The notes beneath the pieces were generated by a model. The model was not told where the DNA came from. It searched no databases and worked only from the letters and a program-made list of their open reading frames with translations. Position numbers and translations under genes: made by a program. Source: Verrucomicrobiales bacterium (lineage in GTDB: Bacteria; Verrucomicrobiota; Verrucomicrobiia; Verrucomicrobiales; DEV007). Taken from it: a stretch of DNA of 64,000 bases. The stretch is taken from positions 1 through 64,000 of the forward strand of contig JAEUHI010000033.1 in assembly GCA_016795385.1 (NCBI GenBank), in the 5' to 3' direction. Shown in pieces: positions 29,637 through 39,644 of this stretch (within the stretch, counting starts at the first letter, position 1; each line of letters starts with the position of its first letter).

Positions 29637-30236
29637 ATGATCGATCCAGCTTCCACAAATGGCGCCCGCCCGCGGATCGCGATCTTCGGCGGATCCTTTG
29701 ATCCGGTGCACCGGGGTCATCTCGCCATGGCCGCTGCCGCACGCGAGGTGGCCACGCTCGATGAGGTGATCTTCATGCCCGCGGCGGTTTCGCCCTTCAA
29801 GAAAGGCACCGTCGCGTCGGCGGAGCAGCGTCATCGCATGCTCTCGATCGCCCTCGCGGAGGTCAGTCTGGATTGGGCGCGTGTCTCGGATTTCGAATGG
29901 AAACGCCCCGGCCCAAGTTATTCCTGGGAGACGGCGCGCCATTTTCGCTCGCTCGACCCCGATACGGAATGGTGCTGGATCCTCGGCACCGATCAGTGGG
30001 AGCAGATCGACCGCTGGGCCGAGCCGGAGCGGTTGCGAGAGTCGCTCCATTTTCTCGTCTTCACCCGCGAGGGGCAAACCGTGCGCGATCGCCCAGGTTG
30101 GCGGCACACCGCGATCCCCTTTGCTCATCCTGCATCCTCGACCGCGATCCGATCCGACTTCGCGGCACACCGCGACTGGCTCACGCCGGGGGTCGCCGCG
30201 TTTGCCGAAAAAGAGGGGATTTATCAAAAAACGTAA
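29637..30236 (+). CDS. nadD: nicotinate-nucleotide adenylyltransferase
   Basis: 199 residues with the nucleotidyltransferase opening FGGSFDPVHRGHL and the C-terminal SSTAIRSD motif. The acceptor-site region WILGTDQWEQIDRW is typical of NadD. It adenylates nicotinate mononucleotide in NAD synthesis. It starts 9 bp after the SDR gene, so it is probably co-transcribed with the cluster, although its role is housekeeping. The ribosome silencing factor and proA genes that often accompany nadD are not here. Confidence 0.93.
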   Translation: MIDPASTNGARPRIAIFGGSFDPVHRGHLAMAAAAREVATLDEVIFMPAAVSPFKKGTVASAEQRHRMLSIALAEVSLDWARVSDFEWKRPGPSYSWETARHFRSLDPDTEWCWILGTDQWEQIDRWAEPERLRESLHFLVFTREGQTVRDRPGWRHTAIPFAHPASSTAIRSDFAAHRDWLTPGVAAFAEKEGIYQKT

Positions 30237-30279
30237 GGGATCGATCCAATCCATCGTTTCATTCCGTAGACAAACATTC

Positions 30280-30615
30280 ATGAAAGCCATCCATCTCGAT
30301 TCCTCCAATTTCGATACCACTCTCGCCGGGACCGATCTGCCCGTGCTGGTCGATTTCCACGCCGAATGGTGCGGCCCTTGCAAGATGCTCGGTCCCATCG
30401 TCGAGCAGATCGCCGAGGCGAAAGACGGCGAGGCCGTCGTCGCCAAGGTCGACATCGACGCCGCGCGCGATCTCGCGATGCGCTACCGCATCACCTCCGT
30501 GCCGACGGTGATCGTCTTCAAGGGCGGCGAGCCCGTCGTCGGCGCCCGCGGCGTGCAGACCAAGGCTGCGCTCGAATCCATGATCGCCGAAGCGGCCGCG
30601 AAATCCGTGGCCTGA
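30280..30615 (+). CDS. trxA: thioredoxin
   Basis: 111 residues with the redox site WCGPC (residues 30-34) and the cis-Pro segment SVPTVIVF. It is a cytoplasmic dithiol reductant for ribonucleotide reductase, peroxiredoxins and similar partners. It starts 43 bp after nadD and is followed by a strong intrinsic terminator, so it is the last gene of the plus-strand unit. Confidence 0.95.
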   Translation: MKAIHLDSSNFDTTLAGTDLPVLVDFHAEWCGPCKMLGPIVEQIAEAKDGEAVVAKVDIDAARDLAMRYRITSVPTVIVFKGGEPVVGARGVQTKAALESMIAEAAAKSVA

Positions 30616-30680
30616 TCGTCCCCGCGACGACCCGAACGGGCATTTTCCGGCTACGCGAAGGCGTCACCGAATCGCGCTGA

Positions 30681-30720
30681 AAACGGGATCTTCCTGTGCG
30701 AAGATCCCGTATTTTCATTT
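30681..30720 (+). terminator. Rho-independent terminator after trxA
   Basis: An A-run leads into a perfect 11-bp stem, ACGGGATCTTC (30683-30693) pairing with GAAGATCCCGT (30700-30710), with a 6-nt loop and a T-rich tail ATTTTCATTT. It is the clearest intrinsic terminator in the window and separates trxA from the DUF1592 gene. Confidence 0.9.
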
Positions 30721-30724
30721 CGTG

Positions 30725-33106
30725 ATGATTCGTCGTTCCCCCTCCCTCCTCGCCGTTTCCTGCTCCCTCCTTTTCGCGGGGGCGACGTCCGCGCGGGCCG
30801 ATCAAAAGGCCTTCGATGCGATCGAGCCGCTTCTTGCCACCCATTGCTACGATTGCCACGGCGATGGCGCGAGCAAGGGCGACTTCGCGATGGACGATTA
30901 TGCCTCGATCGAGGCCCATTTGCAGGATTTCGACGTCTGGTTTGAAATCTGGAAGAACGTCCGCAGCAATCTGATGCCTCCGGCCGACAAGCCGCAGCTC
31001 AAGACGGAGGAAAAAGAGAACATCCTTTCGTTCATTGAATCGACCGTCTTCAAAATCGATCCGAAAAATCCCGATCCCGGCCGGGTCACGATCCGCCGTT
31101 TGAACCGCGAAGAATACCGGAATTCGATCAAGGATCTCCTGAAATACGATTTCAACGTCGCCGACATTCTTCCCGCGGACGACACCGGCTACGGATTCGA
31201 CACGATCGGAGACGTCCTCAGCATCTCGCCGCTGCTGATGGAAAAGTATCTCGAAGCCGCGGATCTCGTCGTCGAGAACGCTGTGCCGACGAAGGGTCCT
31301 GAGATCGTCGAATGGTGGTTCGACGCAAAGACTTTCAAAGACGAGCGCAGCAAGGACTGGGGGCTCGATTGGATGCCCTTCGACCACGCCCGGAAGATGC
31401 AGTCGAAACCCTGGGTCAGCCACGACGGGGAATACGAGATCCGTGTCGACTTCCGCGTCCGCGGATCCGACGAGGCCAGTTCGAATACCGCCACGTTGAA
31501 GATCGGCGTCGATGACAAGACCCTGACCGAACGCAAACTCGGCTGGGACAACTCCGAGCGTCTCACCCTGAAAACCAAGGCCGTCCTGAAGCAGGGGAAA
31601 GATGCCGCTTTCTGGGTCGCGACCGAGACGGGCGAGCCGCCGCGCGAAGGAGAGAGCAAGCTCGCCGTGACGGTGGAAAGCTTTCGCATCCGCGGGCCGC
31701 TCGATGGCAGCAAGAAGGATTACCCGTGGAATTCCCGCCACCTCTTTTCCCAAGGTCCTCCCGCCGCCGACGAGAACGCGCGCGATCCCTATCGCGAGGC
31801 CATTCTCCGGAAATTCGCGACCCAGGCCTTCCGCCGCCCCGTCGACGACGAAACTTTGAAACGTCTCGTCGCCCTGGCCCGGCAGGTCGACACGCAGCCG
31901 GGTTACAACTTTGAACATGGCATCGCCGAGGCCATCACCGCGATCCTTGTCAGTCCGCGTTTCCTCCTGCGCGCCGAAATCCAGCCCGAGCCTGACAATC
32001 CGTCAAAGGTCGTGCCGATCGACGAGTATGCCCTCGCCTCGCGACTGTCCTATTTCCTCTGGACCTCCATCCCCGACGACGAACTGCTCAAGCTCGCGGG
32101 CGAAGGGAAGTTGCGCGCGAATCTGCGGCAGCAGGTCGATCGCATGCTGAAAGACGACAAGTCCAAGCGCATGGTGACGAACTTCGTCGGCCAATGGCTC
32201 CAGGCCCGCGACGTCGAGACACTCAGCTTCAACGAGAGATCCCTCCTCGGGGAAAAGGATCTGGAAAAAGCACGCCGCATCTTCAACGGCAGGCTCCGGC
32301 AATCGATGCGCCTCGAGAGCGAGGAGTTTTTCGCCCACATCCTCCGTGAGAATCGACCCGCGACCGAGCTGCTCACCGCGAACTACACCTTCCTCAACGA
32401 GCCCCTCGCCGAGTGGTACAACATTGACGGGGTGAAGGGCAATCACATGCGCAAGGTCGACGTGCCGGCCGACAAACATCGCGGCGGGCTCCTCAGCCAG
32501 GGGACTTTCCACCTCGTCACCTCGAATCCGACGCGAACCTCTCCCGTGAAACGCGGGCTTTTCGTGCTTGAGAATTTCCTCGCCACCCCCGCGCCGCCGG
32601 CCGTGCCTGATGTGCCGCCGCTCGAGGCCGCCGCCAAAGGGGACAAAAAGAACCTGCCCCTGCGGGAACTCCTCAAGATCCATTCCGAGCAGAAGCTGTG
32701 CGCCTCCTGCCACGCCCGCATGGATCCCATCGGGCTCGCCTTGGAAAACTACAACGCCATCGGTGTGTGGCGCGAGGATGACAAGGGCCATCCGATCGAC
32801 ACGGCCGGGCAGCTCATGACCGGTGAGAAATTCGGCAATGCCGCCGAGCTCGGAAAAATCCTCGCGACGGCCCGCAAGGAAGACTTCCACCGCGCGCTTT
32901 CCGAGAAGTTGATGACCTACGCCGTCGGCCGCGGGATCGAATACTACGACGCCCCCACCATCGACAAGATCGTCGCCGATGCCGAGAAAAACGGCGGCAC
33001 CCTGCGTCAGATTCTCTACGGCGTCGTCGAAAGCGCCCCCTTCCAGAAACGCCGCGGAGACGGTGGTTTCAGTGCCGGAGGGGCGAAGGAGTCGGGGGCT
33101 GAGTGA
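30725..33106 (+). CDS. DUF1592/DUF1588/DUF1587-type secreted cytochrome protein
   Basis: 793 residues from ATG 30725, with a signal peptide. A single c-type haem motif CYDCHG lies near residue 42 in a Planctomycete-type cytochrome C domain. Then come DUF1587 (TIRRLNREEYRNSIKDLL), a beta domain (about 190-320), DUF1592, DUF1588 (LCASCHARMDPIG, a second CxxCH-like motif) and a C-terminal DUF1585. The family is expanded in Planctomycetes and Verrucomicrobia and is usually followed by a DUF1552 gene. That partner is absent here. Proposed roles are in periplasmic electron transfer linked to polymer breakdown. Direct function is unknown. Confidence 0.88.
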   Translation: MIRRSPSLLAVSCSLLFAGATSARADQKAFDAIEPLLATHCYDCHGDGASKGDFAMDDYASIEAHLQDFDVWFEIWKNVRSNLMPPADKPQLKTEEKENILSFIESTVFKIDPKNPDPGRVTIRRLNREEYRNSIKDLLKYDFNVADILPADDTGYGFDTIGDVLSISPLLMEKYLEAADLVVENAVPTKGPEIVEWWFDAKTFKDERSKDWGLDWMPFDHARKMQSKPWVSHDGEYEIRVDFRVRGSDEASSNTATLKIGVDDKTLTERKLGWDNSERLTLKTKAVLKQGKDAAFWVATETGEPPREGESKLAVTVESFRIRGPLDGSKKDYPWNSRHLFSQGPPAADENARDPYREAILRKFATQAFRRPVDDETLKRLVALARQVDTQPGYNFEHGIAEAITAILVSPRFLLRAEIQPEPDNPSKVVPIDEYALASRLSYFLWTSIPDDELLKLAGEGKLRANLRQQVDRMLKDDKSKRMVTNFVGQWLQARDVETLSFNERSLLGEKDLEKARRIFNGRLRQSMRLESEEFFAHILRENRPATELLTANYTFLNEPLAEWYNIDGVKGNHMRKVDVPADKHRGGLLSQGTFHLVTSNPTRTSPVKRGLFVLENFLATPAPPAVPDVPPLEAAAKGDKKNLPLRELLKIHSEQKLCASCHARMDPIGLALENYNAIGVWREDDKGHPIDTAGQLMTGEKFGNAAELGKILATARKEDFHRALSEKLMTYAVGRGIEYYDAPTIDKIVADAEKNGGTLRQILYGVVESAPFQKRRGDGGFSAGGAKESGAE

Positions 33107-33115
33107 GCCAATTCC

Positions 33116-33478
33116 ATGAAACCTCTGCGTGTCTTGATCCTCGCGTGGTTCGCCATCTCAGCCGCCCCGGCTGCTTTCGCCGAGCAGGTCCTCGACACGC
33201 CGAGTTTCCGCATCGTGATCGAGCACTTGTGCGAGGAAGGCTGCGTCTCCTGCGATCAGATTCGTTATACCGGAACCAGCAAAAAGACGAAACGGTCCAT
33301 CACCCTGATGGGAGAAACGGTTCACACGCTGGAGGAAGATGGCGTCACACCCAACAAATTTCTGGGATACCGGTTCCGTTCGGGGAAGACGGTCTATTTC
33401 ATCGGTCACCTGGGAGTATTGGAAGTCACGCAAGACGGAAGGACGCTGGTGCACGAAAAGGGTAGGTGGGTCTTCTGA
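33116..33478 (+). CDS. small secreted protein with paired Cys, unknown function
   Basis: 120 residues with a signal peptide (MKPLRVLILAWFAISAAPAA). The mature part is beta-rich, opening with FRIVIEHLCEEGCVSCDQIRY, whose Cys residues may form a disulfide, and ending KGRWVF. It resembles small periplasmic proteins of unknown function with a CEEG...CD...YTGTSKK layout, possibly lysozyme-inhibitor-like, but I cannot assign a family. It follows the DUF1592 gene by 9 bp and is likely co-transcribed. Confidence 0.7.
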   Translation: MKPLRVLILAWFAISAAPAAFAEQVLDTPSFRIVIEHLCEEGCVSCDQIRYTGTSKKTKRSITLMGETVHTLEEDGVTPNKFLGYRFRSGKTVYFIGHLGVLEVTQDGRTLVHEKGRWVF

Positions 33479-33605
33479 CCCGGACGGTATGCGGTTGCGA
33501 ATCCGTGGCTATTGCGAATACGGTATTTCGAATGAATTCGATGCATCCCGGGGGCACGACGCAACTCTGACTTGCGGCTGTCCCGATCGGAGCGACCTTC
33601 CCCGC

Positions 33606-33869
33606 ATGAGCGATACTCCTGTCACCAAGAAACCCGCCGTTTTCAGCATCGCTTCCATTCTCTCGATCGTGGCCGCCATCGGCAGCTTCATGACGGGGGC
33701 GATCTTCGGACTGATCCTCGCCATCGTGGCGATCTTTTTCGGATTCTTCGGCGTGCTGATGTCGCTGGCCCCTTCGCGGCGAGGTGGCATCGTCAGCGTC
33801 CTCGCATTGATCGGTGGCGTCATCGGCATCGTGGCCGCGGTCTTCAAGGCCATCCTCTGGTTCTTCTGA
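33606..33869 (+). CDS. small two-helix membrane protein (DUF4190-like)
   Basis: 87 residues from ATG 33606. A short polar N-terminus is followed by tightly packed hydrophobic segments separated by APSRRGG, as in DUF4190 proteins. It is a second small protein of this type in the window (compare 7107-7433), though without the proline-rich tail. Function is unknown. A 12-bp palindrome GTCGGATCCGAC lies just after the stop (about 33880-33891) but lacks a T-tract. Confidence 0.7.
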   Translation: MSDTPVTKKPAVFSIASILSIVAAIGSFMTGAIFGLILAIVAIFFGFFGVLMSLAPSRRGGIVSVLALIGGVIGIVAAVFKAILWFF

Positions 33870-33959
33870 TCCGAGAGGGTCGGATCCGACACCGAACAGG
33901 GTCTGGTCGGACGTGAAACCGGGCTTTTCCGGCGCGGATTTCTGCGCTTTGCTCGGCGC

Positions 33960-35699
33960 ATGAGAATCGCTCCCTTTTTCTTTGCCGCCTTGTTCGTGCT
34001 CCATCCCCTCGTTGCCCAGGAGGAGAATTATCCCGTCCCGCCTGAATCGGTGAAGCAGGAAGGGGTGCCCGCCGGCACCGTCACCAAAGGCGTCTTCGCC
34101 GCGAGCACGATCTATCCCGGCACGACCCGCGAGTATGCGGTCTATGTGCCGGCGCAGTATGATGGCTCGCAGGCGGCGGCGCTGATGGTCTTCCAGGATG
34201 GGCTGGGATATCTGAACAACGTCCCCGTCACCTTCGACAATCTCATCCACGCCGGTGAGATGCCGGTAACGATCGGTCTTTTCGTCAATCCCGGTGTGGT
34301 GCCGGAGCTGGATGAAAACGCCCTCGCGCGCTACAACCGATCCTTCGAATACGACGCCGCGGACGACCGCTACGCGCGTTTCCTTCTCACCGAGATGATG
34401 ACCCATGCGCTGAAGGATCTGAAGGTCACGACCGATCCGAACCTGCGCGCCATCTGTGGCTCGAGCTCGGGCGGGATCGCCGCCTTCCAGGTCGCGTGGG
34501 AGCGGCCGGATCAGTTCCGTCGGGTCTTCACCACCGTGGGCACCTATGTCGGCTTGCGCGGTGGCAACGAGCTGCCCGTGCTCGTCCGCAAGCTCGAGCC
34601 GAAGCCGATCCGGATTTTTCTGCAGGATGGCAAGAACGACAACAACCTCTATTGCGGGAGCTGGTGGGTCGCCAACCAGGACATGCTCGCCTCTTTCCAA
34701 TGGGCCGGCTACGAGGTGAACCACGCCTGGGGCGAGGGCGGGCACAACCGCAAGCACTGCAACGCGATTTTTCCCGAGGTGCTGCGGTGGCTTTGGCAGG
34801 ACTGGAAAGGTGCGGGAGCCGTCGTGCGCACCCATCCCGATCAATCGAAGAGCAAGGCGAACGATTTCCTCATCGAGGGCGAAGATTGGCAACTCGTCAG
34901 CGAGGGACACGGTTTCACCGAAGGACCGGCGGTGAACGCGGCGGGAGAGCTCTTTTTCTCCGACCTCGAGCAGAGCAAGATCTGGCGGGTCGGTGCGGAT
35001 GGAAAGGTCTCGCTCTTCCGGGAGAACACGGGAAAGGTCAATGGCCTCGCCTTTGCTCCCGATGGCAGGACGCTCTACGGCTGTGAGGGAGAGCCGGGGC
35101 GGATCGTCTCGTGGGACATCGCGACCGGTGAGCAGAAAGTCCACGCGGAAAACGTGAAGCCGAACGATGTCGTCGTGGGGCACGATGGCACGGTCTATTT
35201 CTCCGAGCCGCGCAAGAAGACCATCCACGTCATCACTCCGGCGGGCGAGGTGAAGGTGGCGTCGGAGGAGTTTTCGGGAGTGAATGGCGTCGTCCTCAGC
35301 ACGGACCAGTCGCTCGTCTACGCGGCGGACTTCGGCGGGCGATTCGTGTGGTCGGGACAGCGGAAGCCCGACGGCACCCTCGCCTATGTGCAGCCCTACT
35401 ACCATCTGCATCTGCCGCCCGCTTCGGTCGATGTGCGCAGCCAGGCCGACGGCATGGCGGTGGCGAAAGATGGCTGGCTCCTCGTCGCCACGGCGATGGG
35501 CGTGCAGATCTGCGACCAGCCCGGACGCGTCCATCTCATCGTGCCGGGTCCGATCGGGGAAAGGCATCCGGCCAATGTGGCTTTGTCAGGAAACACCCTC
35601 TACGCCACCTGCGGGTCAAAGGTTTTCAAACGCAAGGTGAAGCTCGAGGGAGCGCAAGCCTGGGACGTGCCGGTGAAGCCGGAGAAGCCGAAATTGTGA
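33960..35699 (+). CDS. secreted esterase - SMP-30/gluconolactonase fusion
   Basis: 579 residues with a signal peptide. Residues about 30-290 are an Esterase-D-like alpha/beta hydrolase with the nucleophile motif GSSSGG and a His in WGEGGHNRKHC. Residues about 305-565 are an SMP-30/gluconolactonase beta-propeller (EGPAVNAAGELFFSD, GRTLYGCEGE). Both parts usually occur as separate secreted proteins in carbohydrate ester and lactone metabolism. The fusion suggests de-esterification coupled to lactone hydrolysis on one substrate (inference). A TTTGTCAGG copy at 35582-35590 encodes Leu-Ser-Gly through TTG-TCA-GGA. Confidence 0.87.
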   Translation: MRIAPFFFAALFVLHPLVAQEENYPVPPESVKQEGVPAGTVTKGVFAASTIYPGTTREYAVYVPAQYDGSQAAALMVFQDGLGYLNNVPVTFDNLIHAGEMPVTIGLFVNPGVVPELDENALARYNRSFEYDAADDRYARFLLTEMMTHALKDLKVTTDPNLRAICGSSSGGIAAFQVAWERPDQFRRVFTTVGTYVGLRGGNELPVLVRKLEPKPIRIFLQDGKNDNNLYCGSWWVANQDMLASFQWAGYEVNHAWGEGGHNRKHCNAIFPEVLRWLWQDWKGAGAVVRTHPDQSKSKANDFLIEGEDWQLVSEGHGFTEGPAVNAAGELFFSDLEQSKIWRVGADGKVSLFRENTGKVNGLAFAPDGRTLYGCEGEPGRIVSWDIATGEQKVHAENVKPNDVVVGHDGTVYFSEPRKKTIHVITPAGEVKVASEEFSGVNGVVLSTDQSLVYAADFGGRFVWSGQRKPDGTLAYVQPYYHLHLPPASVDVRSQADGMAVAKDGWLLVATAMGVQICDQPGRVHLIVPGPIGERHPANVALSGNTLYATCGSKVFKRKVKLEGAQAWDVPVKPEKPKL

Positions 35700-35756
35700 G
35701 CGGATCGTGCGGACGGGGATTGACAGAGTGGGGCAGGATCGGTTCTCCTCCGATGC

Positions 35757-36917
35757 GTGAACCTGATACTTCCTTTTCTCGGCATTGCCGGGGTCAGCGC
35801 GATCTTTGTTCCCCTGGCGGTGCATATCGCCATGATCCCGTGGCGTCGTAGTGAAGGGATGCATTGGACGGAGCGGGCGAGACTGCTGTGGCCGGCGCGA
35901 AAAAGCATCTTTGCCGCCTCCCTCGCGGGAGCCGCTTTGGCGGTCATTGGAGGAAGCAGGATCTTCGGATGGGAGGTTCCGATCGTGTTCGTGCCGGCGG
36001 CGGTTATGTTGGGCTCCCTCGCCTTGTATCCTTCGGTCCGGGAAGTGGAGCCGCGCTATCGTTTTCTTGTGTGGCTGAGGGAATTGATCTGGGCCTTCGC
36101 GCTCAAGGGAGCGCCGGCGCTGTTCGCGCTTTATCTCATGGGAACAATGCCGGAGGAAATGGAAGCCACCGATGGATGGATTTTCCTCACCCTGTTTCTG
36201 ACTTCCGCCTTTCTGGTGAGCGGGATCTGGATGCCGTTGGTGTCGAGTCGCTGTGAGGGTGGGCATCGGCTCGCGGAGATGCAGCAACGTCTTGATCGAA
36301 TCGCCGCGGAGGCGTCGACGGTGGGTGGCGTGGTGCCTCGGCACGTCTGGCTGGCCGATACTCCGCTCGCGAATGCCTTTGCGTTGCCCCTGAACCGCTC
36401 GGTCATCTTCACGACGAGGGCGATGGAGATCCTGGATGACGAGGAATGCCGCGCCGTGATGCTCCATGAATACTCCCATCTGCGCGAGCCTTTCCTGATG
36501 GGATTGCTCCGGGTCGTGTCGTCGGTGAGTTATCTGGTCATCGTCTTCGTGCGTCCCGTTCTTCACGCCTGGGGTGCGACGGGTTTGATGGGACTCGTTT
36601 TCGGATACCTGCTTTTCCAACGGTTCGCCGGAAAGATGATGCGGCGCATGGAGCACCAGGCCGATTCTATGGCCACGGGGCCGGAGGGCGATTCGCCTGT
36701 CTACGCGAGGGCGCTGGAAAAGCTGCACGAGGCCAACCAGCTCCCGGCGGTGATGCCGGGAAATCGCATGGTCCATCCGCATTTGTATGATCGGATGCTG
36801 GCGGCCGGACTTACTCCCGATTACCCGCGGCCTGCGGCCCCTTCCGGGTGGTCGCCCGTTTCCCTGATCTGCCTGGGGATCGCCTTCGCCGCGATCGTGG
36901 GTCTGTTTTGGATCTGA
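35757..36917 (+). CDS. membrane M48-like zinc metallopeptidase
   Basis: 386 residues starting at GTG 35757. No ATG exists in frame nearby. Several TM helices flank a peptidase domain with HEYSH (zinc His-His and catalytic Glu) and a downstream EHQADSMA carrying the third zinc ligand Glu, as in M48 (HtpX/Ste24) enzymes. The active site would face the cytoplasm or the membrane interface. Its substrate is unknown. M56 (BlaR1-type) is the alternative, but the ExxAD motif favours M48. Confidence 0.82.
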   Translation: MNLILPFLGIAGVSAIFVPLAVHIAMIPWRRSEGMHWTERARLLWPARKSIFAASLAGAALAVIGGSRIFGWEVPIVFVPAAVMLGSLALYPSVREVEPRYRFLVWLRELIWAFALKGAPALFALYLMGTMPEEMEATDGWIFLTLFLTSAFLVSGIWMPLVSSRCEGGHRLAEMQQRLDRIAAEASTVGGVVPRHVWLADTPLANAFALPLNRSVIFTTRAMEILDDEECRAVMLHEYSHLREPFLMGLLRVVSSVSYLVIVFVRPVLHAWGATGLMGLVFGYLLFQRFAGKMMRRMEHQADSMATGPEGDSPVYARALEKLHEANQLPAVMPGNRMVHPHLYDRMLAAGLTPDYPRPAAPSGWSPVSLICLGIAFAAIVGLFWI

Positions 36918-36988
36918 CTCCCGGCGCAATCGAGGCGGCCTCTTGCAAAGGCGGGGGCGTCACACTAGGCTTTGCCAAGCATCCCCCT

Positions 36989-37522
36989 ATGAAAATCTCC
37001 CTGCTTTCCCTGCTCACGATCTTCTCCCTCTCGGTCGGTCTTCACGCCGAGGAACTCAAAGTCGGCGACAAGGCACCCGACTTCAAATTGCCGGCTTCCG
37101 ATGGCAAAACCTACCAGCTCTCGGACTTCAAGGGCAAACAGGCGGTGGTCATCGCCTGGTTCCCCAAGGCGTTCACGGGTGGCTGCACCGCGGAGTGCAA
37201 ATCCTTCCGCGCCGATGGTGCCGAGATCCGGAAATTCGATGTCGCCTACTTCACGGCGAGCTGCGATCCCGTTGATGGGGAAAAAGGCAACAAGGCTTTC
37301 GCCGAGTCGCTGGGACTCGATTATCCCATTCTCAGCGATGACACGAAGGAAACCGCCACGGCCTACGGTGTCGTGAACGCCGAGCGCAGCGTGCCGCAGC
37401 GCTGGACCTTCTACATCGGCAAGGACGGCAAGATCCTCCACATCGACAAGCAGGTGAAAACCGCCGAACACGGCAAGGATGTCGCCACGAAGCTGAAAGA
37501 GCTCGGTGTCGACGAGAAGTGA
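36989..37522 (+). CDS. exported peroxiredoxin (AhpC/TSA, BCP-like)
   Basis: 177 residues from ATG 36989 with a signal peptide ([20 protein letters not shown]). The thioredoxin-fold domain contains [12 protein letters not shown]: the peroxidatic Cys with a resolving Cys five residues on, as in the BCP/PrxQ subfamily. It reduces peroxides in the periplasm. The reductant is unknown. A weak promoter (TTGCAA, 17 bp, TAGGCT) lies upstream. The stop overlaps the GTG start of the next gene by 4 bp. Confidence 0.88.
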   Translation: MKISLLSLLTIFSLSVGLHAEELKVGDKAPDFKLPASDGKTYQLSDFKGKQAVVIAWFPKAFTGGCTAECKSFRADGAEIRKFDVAYFTASCDPVDGEKGNKAFAESLGLDYPILSDDTKETATAYGVVNAERSVPQRWTFYIGKDGKILHIDKQVKTAEHGKDVATKLKELGVDEK

Positions 37523-39570
37523 TCCGGATTTTTCCCCGTCCCGGCGTGCCCTCGCATTTGCTACGAAGAGCCGGACGGGTGCTGTGGGTGCTGCTCCCGG
37601 TCCCTTGGAGCATTGCCGCTGAAAACGTACCCTTGCGCACGGGACCTCACCGTGATGTGACGATCGCGGTGGTGGAGCCAGGTGTCTCCGAGGTCGTCCT
37701 CACTGGTGTCTCTCCGCATTTCTGGACCGCGCCCGTCGACGCGGCCTTCGATCCTGACAAACACACCGTCATCTCATTCGAGTATTTCTCGCCGTCGGGG
37801 ATGGAGTCGGTCCATCTTCGCTACCGGCAGAGTGATGGCAGCATGACCTATGCGGGGGAATCGGCGATGCCGATCGCGGAGACGTGGCAGCCTTTCTCGA
37901 TCGACTTTTCGGAGGTGCGGCCGCCCGCTCCGAAGGGGGATGCGGCTTTCCGCTTTCATCTCGCCTTCGCCTATAAGCCGGGCAGTTCCCTTCGGATCCG
38001 GAATTTCGAGGTGAGGGCACCGAATGAATCCGAGCGGGCCGCGAGGGTTCGCCGCGACGAAGTTCGTCAGCAGCGTGAGAACGAGGCGGCCGCGATCCTT
38101 TCGTCGTTGCATGCCGACTTCTCTGAAACGATTTCGTCCGTGACGATCTCTCCGGAATCGGTGCGGGTCTCGGGTGACGCGGGGAAGGGCGCGCGACTGC
38201 GGGAGCTTCTCATCCACGAGTCATCGACCTCCCTCAGCGCCGCAACGTGGGTGTCGGATGAATGGAAGGGCGAATTCTCGCTCGAGCTGCCGCGTTTCGC
38301 CGACGGGCGGGATCGGGCGCTCTCCCGCTGGCGGTTGGAAAACGGGGAAGGAAAGGCGGTCTCCCGCGCGAGATGGTATGACTCCGTGGAAGCGGGTGTG
38401 ACACCTGAGTTGCCGAAGCTGACCGCAACCCATCAGAAAGGCCTCGGAGGCATCCCGCCCATTCCGCAGCCGGATCACGTCCTGTTCGAACTCGGGATCC
38501 GCCACGCGACGATCAATCTCGTCCTTTCACCGATGATTTCGGAAACGCCGCGGCCGGGTTTCACACCTTTCAAAGTCGATGGTCGCGAGTGGTATGCGAA
38601 CGAACCCTTTCTGAAGGGACTCGAGACGACGGTGAGGCATCTGAATGCGAAGGAGGTGCTCGTCAGCGGAATCCTCCTCGTGCCGAATCACGCGGGCAAA
38701 CCCATGACCCATCCCGAAGCGGAGCCGCGCGGCATTTACGCGATGCCGAATCTCGCCGAGGCCGGTGGAGCCGCCCACTACCGCGCCGCGATCCATCTTC
38801 TCGCCGAGCGGTTCACGAGACCCGATTGCCGCATCATCAACTGGATCCTTCACAACGAAATCGACCAGGCCGGGGTCTGGACGAATATGGGCGATCAACC
38901 TCTCGCCCGCTATCTCGAGAGCTATGTGCGCTCGATGCGGTTGGTCTACCACACGATGCGTTTGCGCGATTCGCACGCGCGCACCTTCATCTCCCTGACG
39001 CATCACTGGATGAAGCCGAGTTTCGGATCGGGGGCCTACACGGTGCGTCCTTTGCTCGATCTCTTCGGTGAAATGGCCTCGGCCGAGGGCGACTTCGAGT
39101 GGGGCGTGGCCTACCATCCTTATCCGCAGGATCTCCGCAATCCCGATGCCTGGAATGACCGGGACGTGACGGGCGACTTCGAGACGCCCTACATCACACC
39201 GAAAAATCTCGAGGTCTTGCCCGCCTATCTCGCCCAGCCGCGTTTCCTGTATCGGGGTAAACAACCGCGGGCAATTCTCTTCTCCGAGCAGGGATTCAAC
39301 ACGCCGACTTTGAGTGAAGCGGACCAGCGACGCCAGGTCGCGGGACTGATCTACACCTTTCGGAAACTGCCCTCGCTCCCCACGGTGGAGGCCTGGCATC
39401 TGCACCGGTATCAGGACATGCCTGACGGAGAAGGAGGTCTGCGGCTCGGGATCCTCGACGAGCATGGGACGCGCAAGCTGGGATGGCACGCCTACGCCGC
39501 GATCGGCACCGATCGGGAAGGGGAGTATGCCAAGATCGCCGATGAGGTGATCTCGGCGCCGGCGGAATAG
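37519..39570 (+). CDS. DUF5722 secreted glycosidase-like protein
   Basis: 683 residues from a GTG overlapping the peroxiredoxin stop (GTGA), with a signal-like hydrophobic N-terminus. The first about 250 residues are beta-rich and carbohydrate-binding-like. The C-terminal TIM-barrel-like part carries a strand-4 type Asn-Glu in [11 protein letters not shown] and a second Glu in [10 protein letters not shown], the acid/base and nucleophile pattern of clan GH-A. This matches DUF5722, annotated as putative glycoside hydrolase. Activity is unproven for the family. A CCTGACAAA copy lies at 37753-37761. Confidence 0.8.
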   Translation: MIRIFPRPGVPSHLLRRAGRVLWVLLPVPWSIAAENVPLRTGPHRDVTIAVVEPGVSEVVLTGVSPHFWTAPVDAAFDPDKHTVISFEYFSPSGMESVHLRYRQSDGSMTYAGESAMPIAETWQPFSIDFSEVRPPAPKGDAAFRFHLAFAYKPGSSLRIRNFEVRAPNESERAARVRRDEVRQQRENEAAAILSSLHADFSETISSVTISPESVRVSGDAGKGARLRELLIHESSTSLSAATWVSDEWKGEFSLELPRFADGRDRALSRWRLENGEGKAVSRARWYDSVEAGVTPELPKLTATHQKGLGGIPPIPQPDHVLFELGIRHATINLVLSPMISETPRPGFTPFKVDGREWYANEPFLKGLETTVRHLNAKEVLVSGILLVPNHAGKPMTHPEAEPRGIYAMPNLAEAGGAAHYRAAIHLLAERFTRPDCRIINWILHNEIDQAGVWTNMGDQPLARYLESYVRSMRLVYHTMRLRDSHARTFISLTHHWMKPSFGSGAYTVRPLLDLFGEMASAEGDFEWGVAYHPYPQDLRNPDAWNDRDVTGDFETPYITPKNLEVLPAYLAQPRFLYRGKQPRAILFSEQGFNTPTLSEADQRRQVAGLIYTFRKLPSLPTVEAWHLHRYQDMPDGEGGLRLGILDEHGTRKLGWHAYAAIGTDREGEYAKIADEVISAPAE

Positions 39571-39644
39571 CCAGATCGGGTGGTGAAAATCTTGAAAGAG
39601 GAGGATGCCTCGTTCGTATTAGAGGCGATACTCTTTGAGATTCC

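Noticed and set aside
33880-33891. GTCGGATCCGAC palindrome as a terminator
   Set aside because: There is no loop and no T-tract. A 12-bp self-complementary stretch at this GC content is not persuasive on its own.
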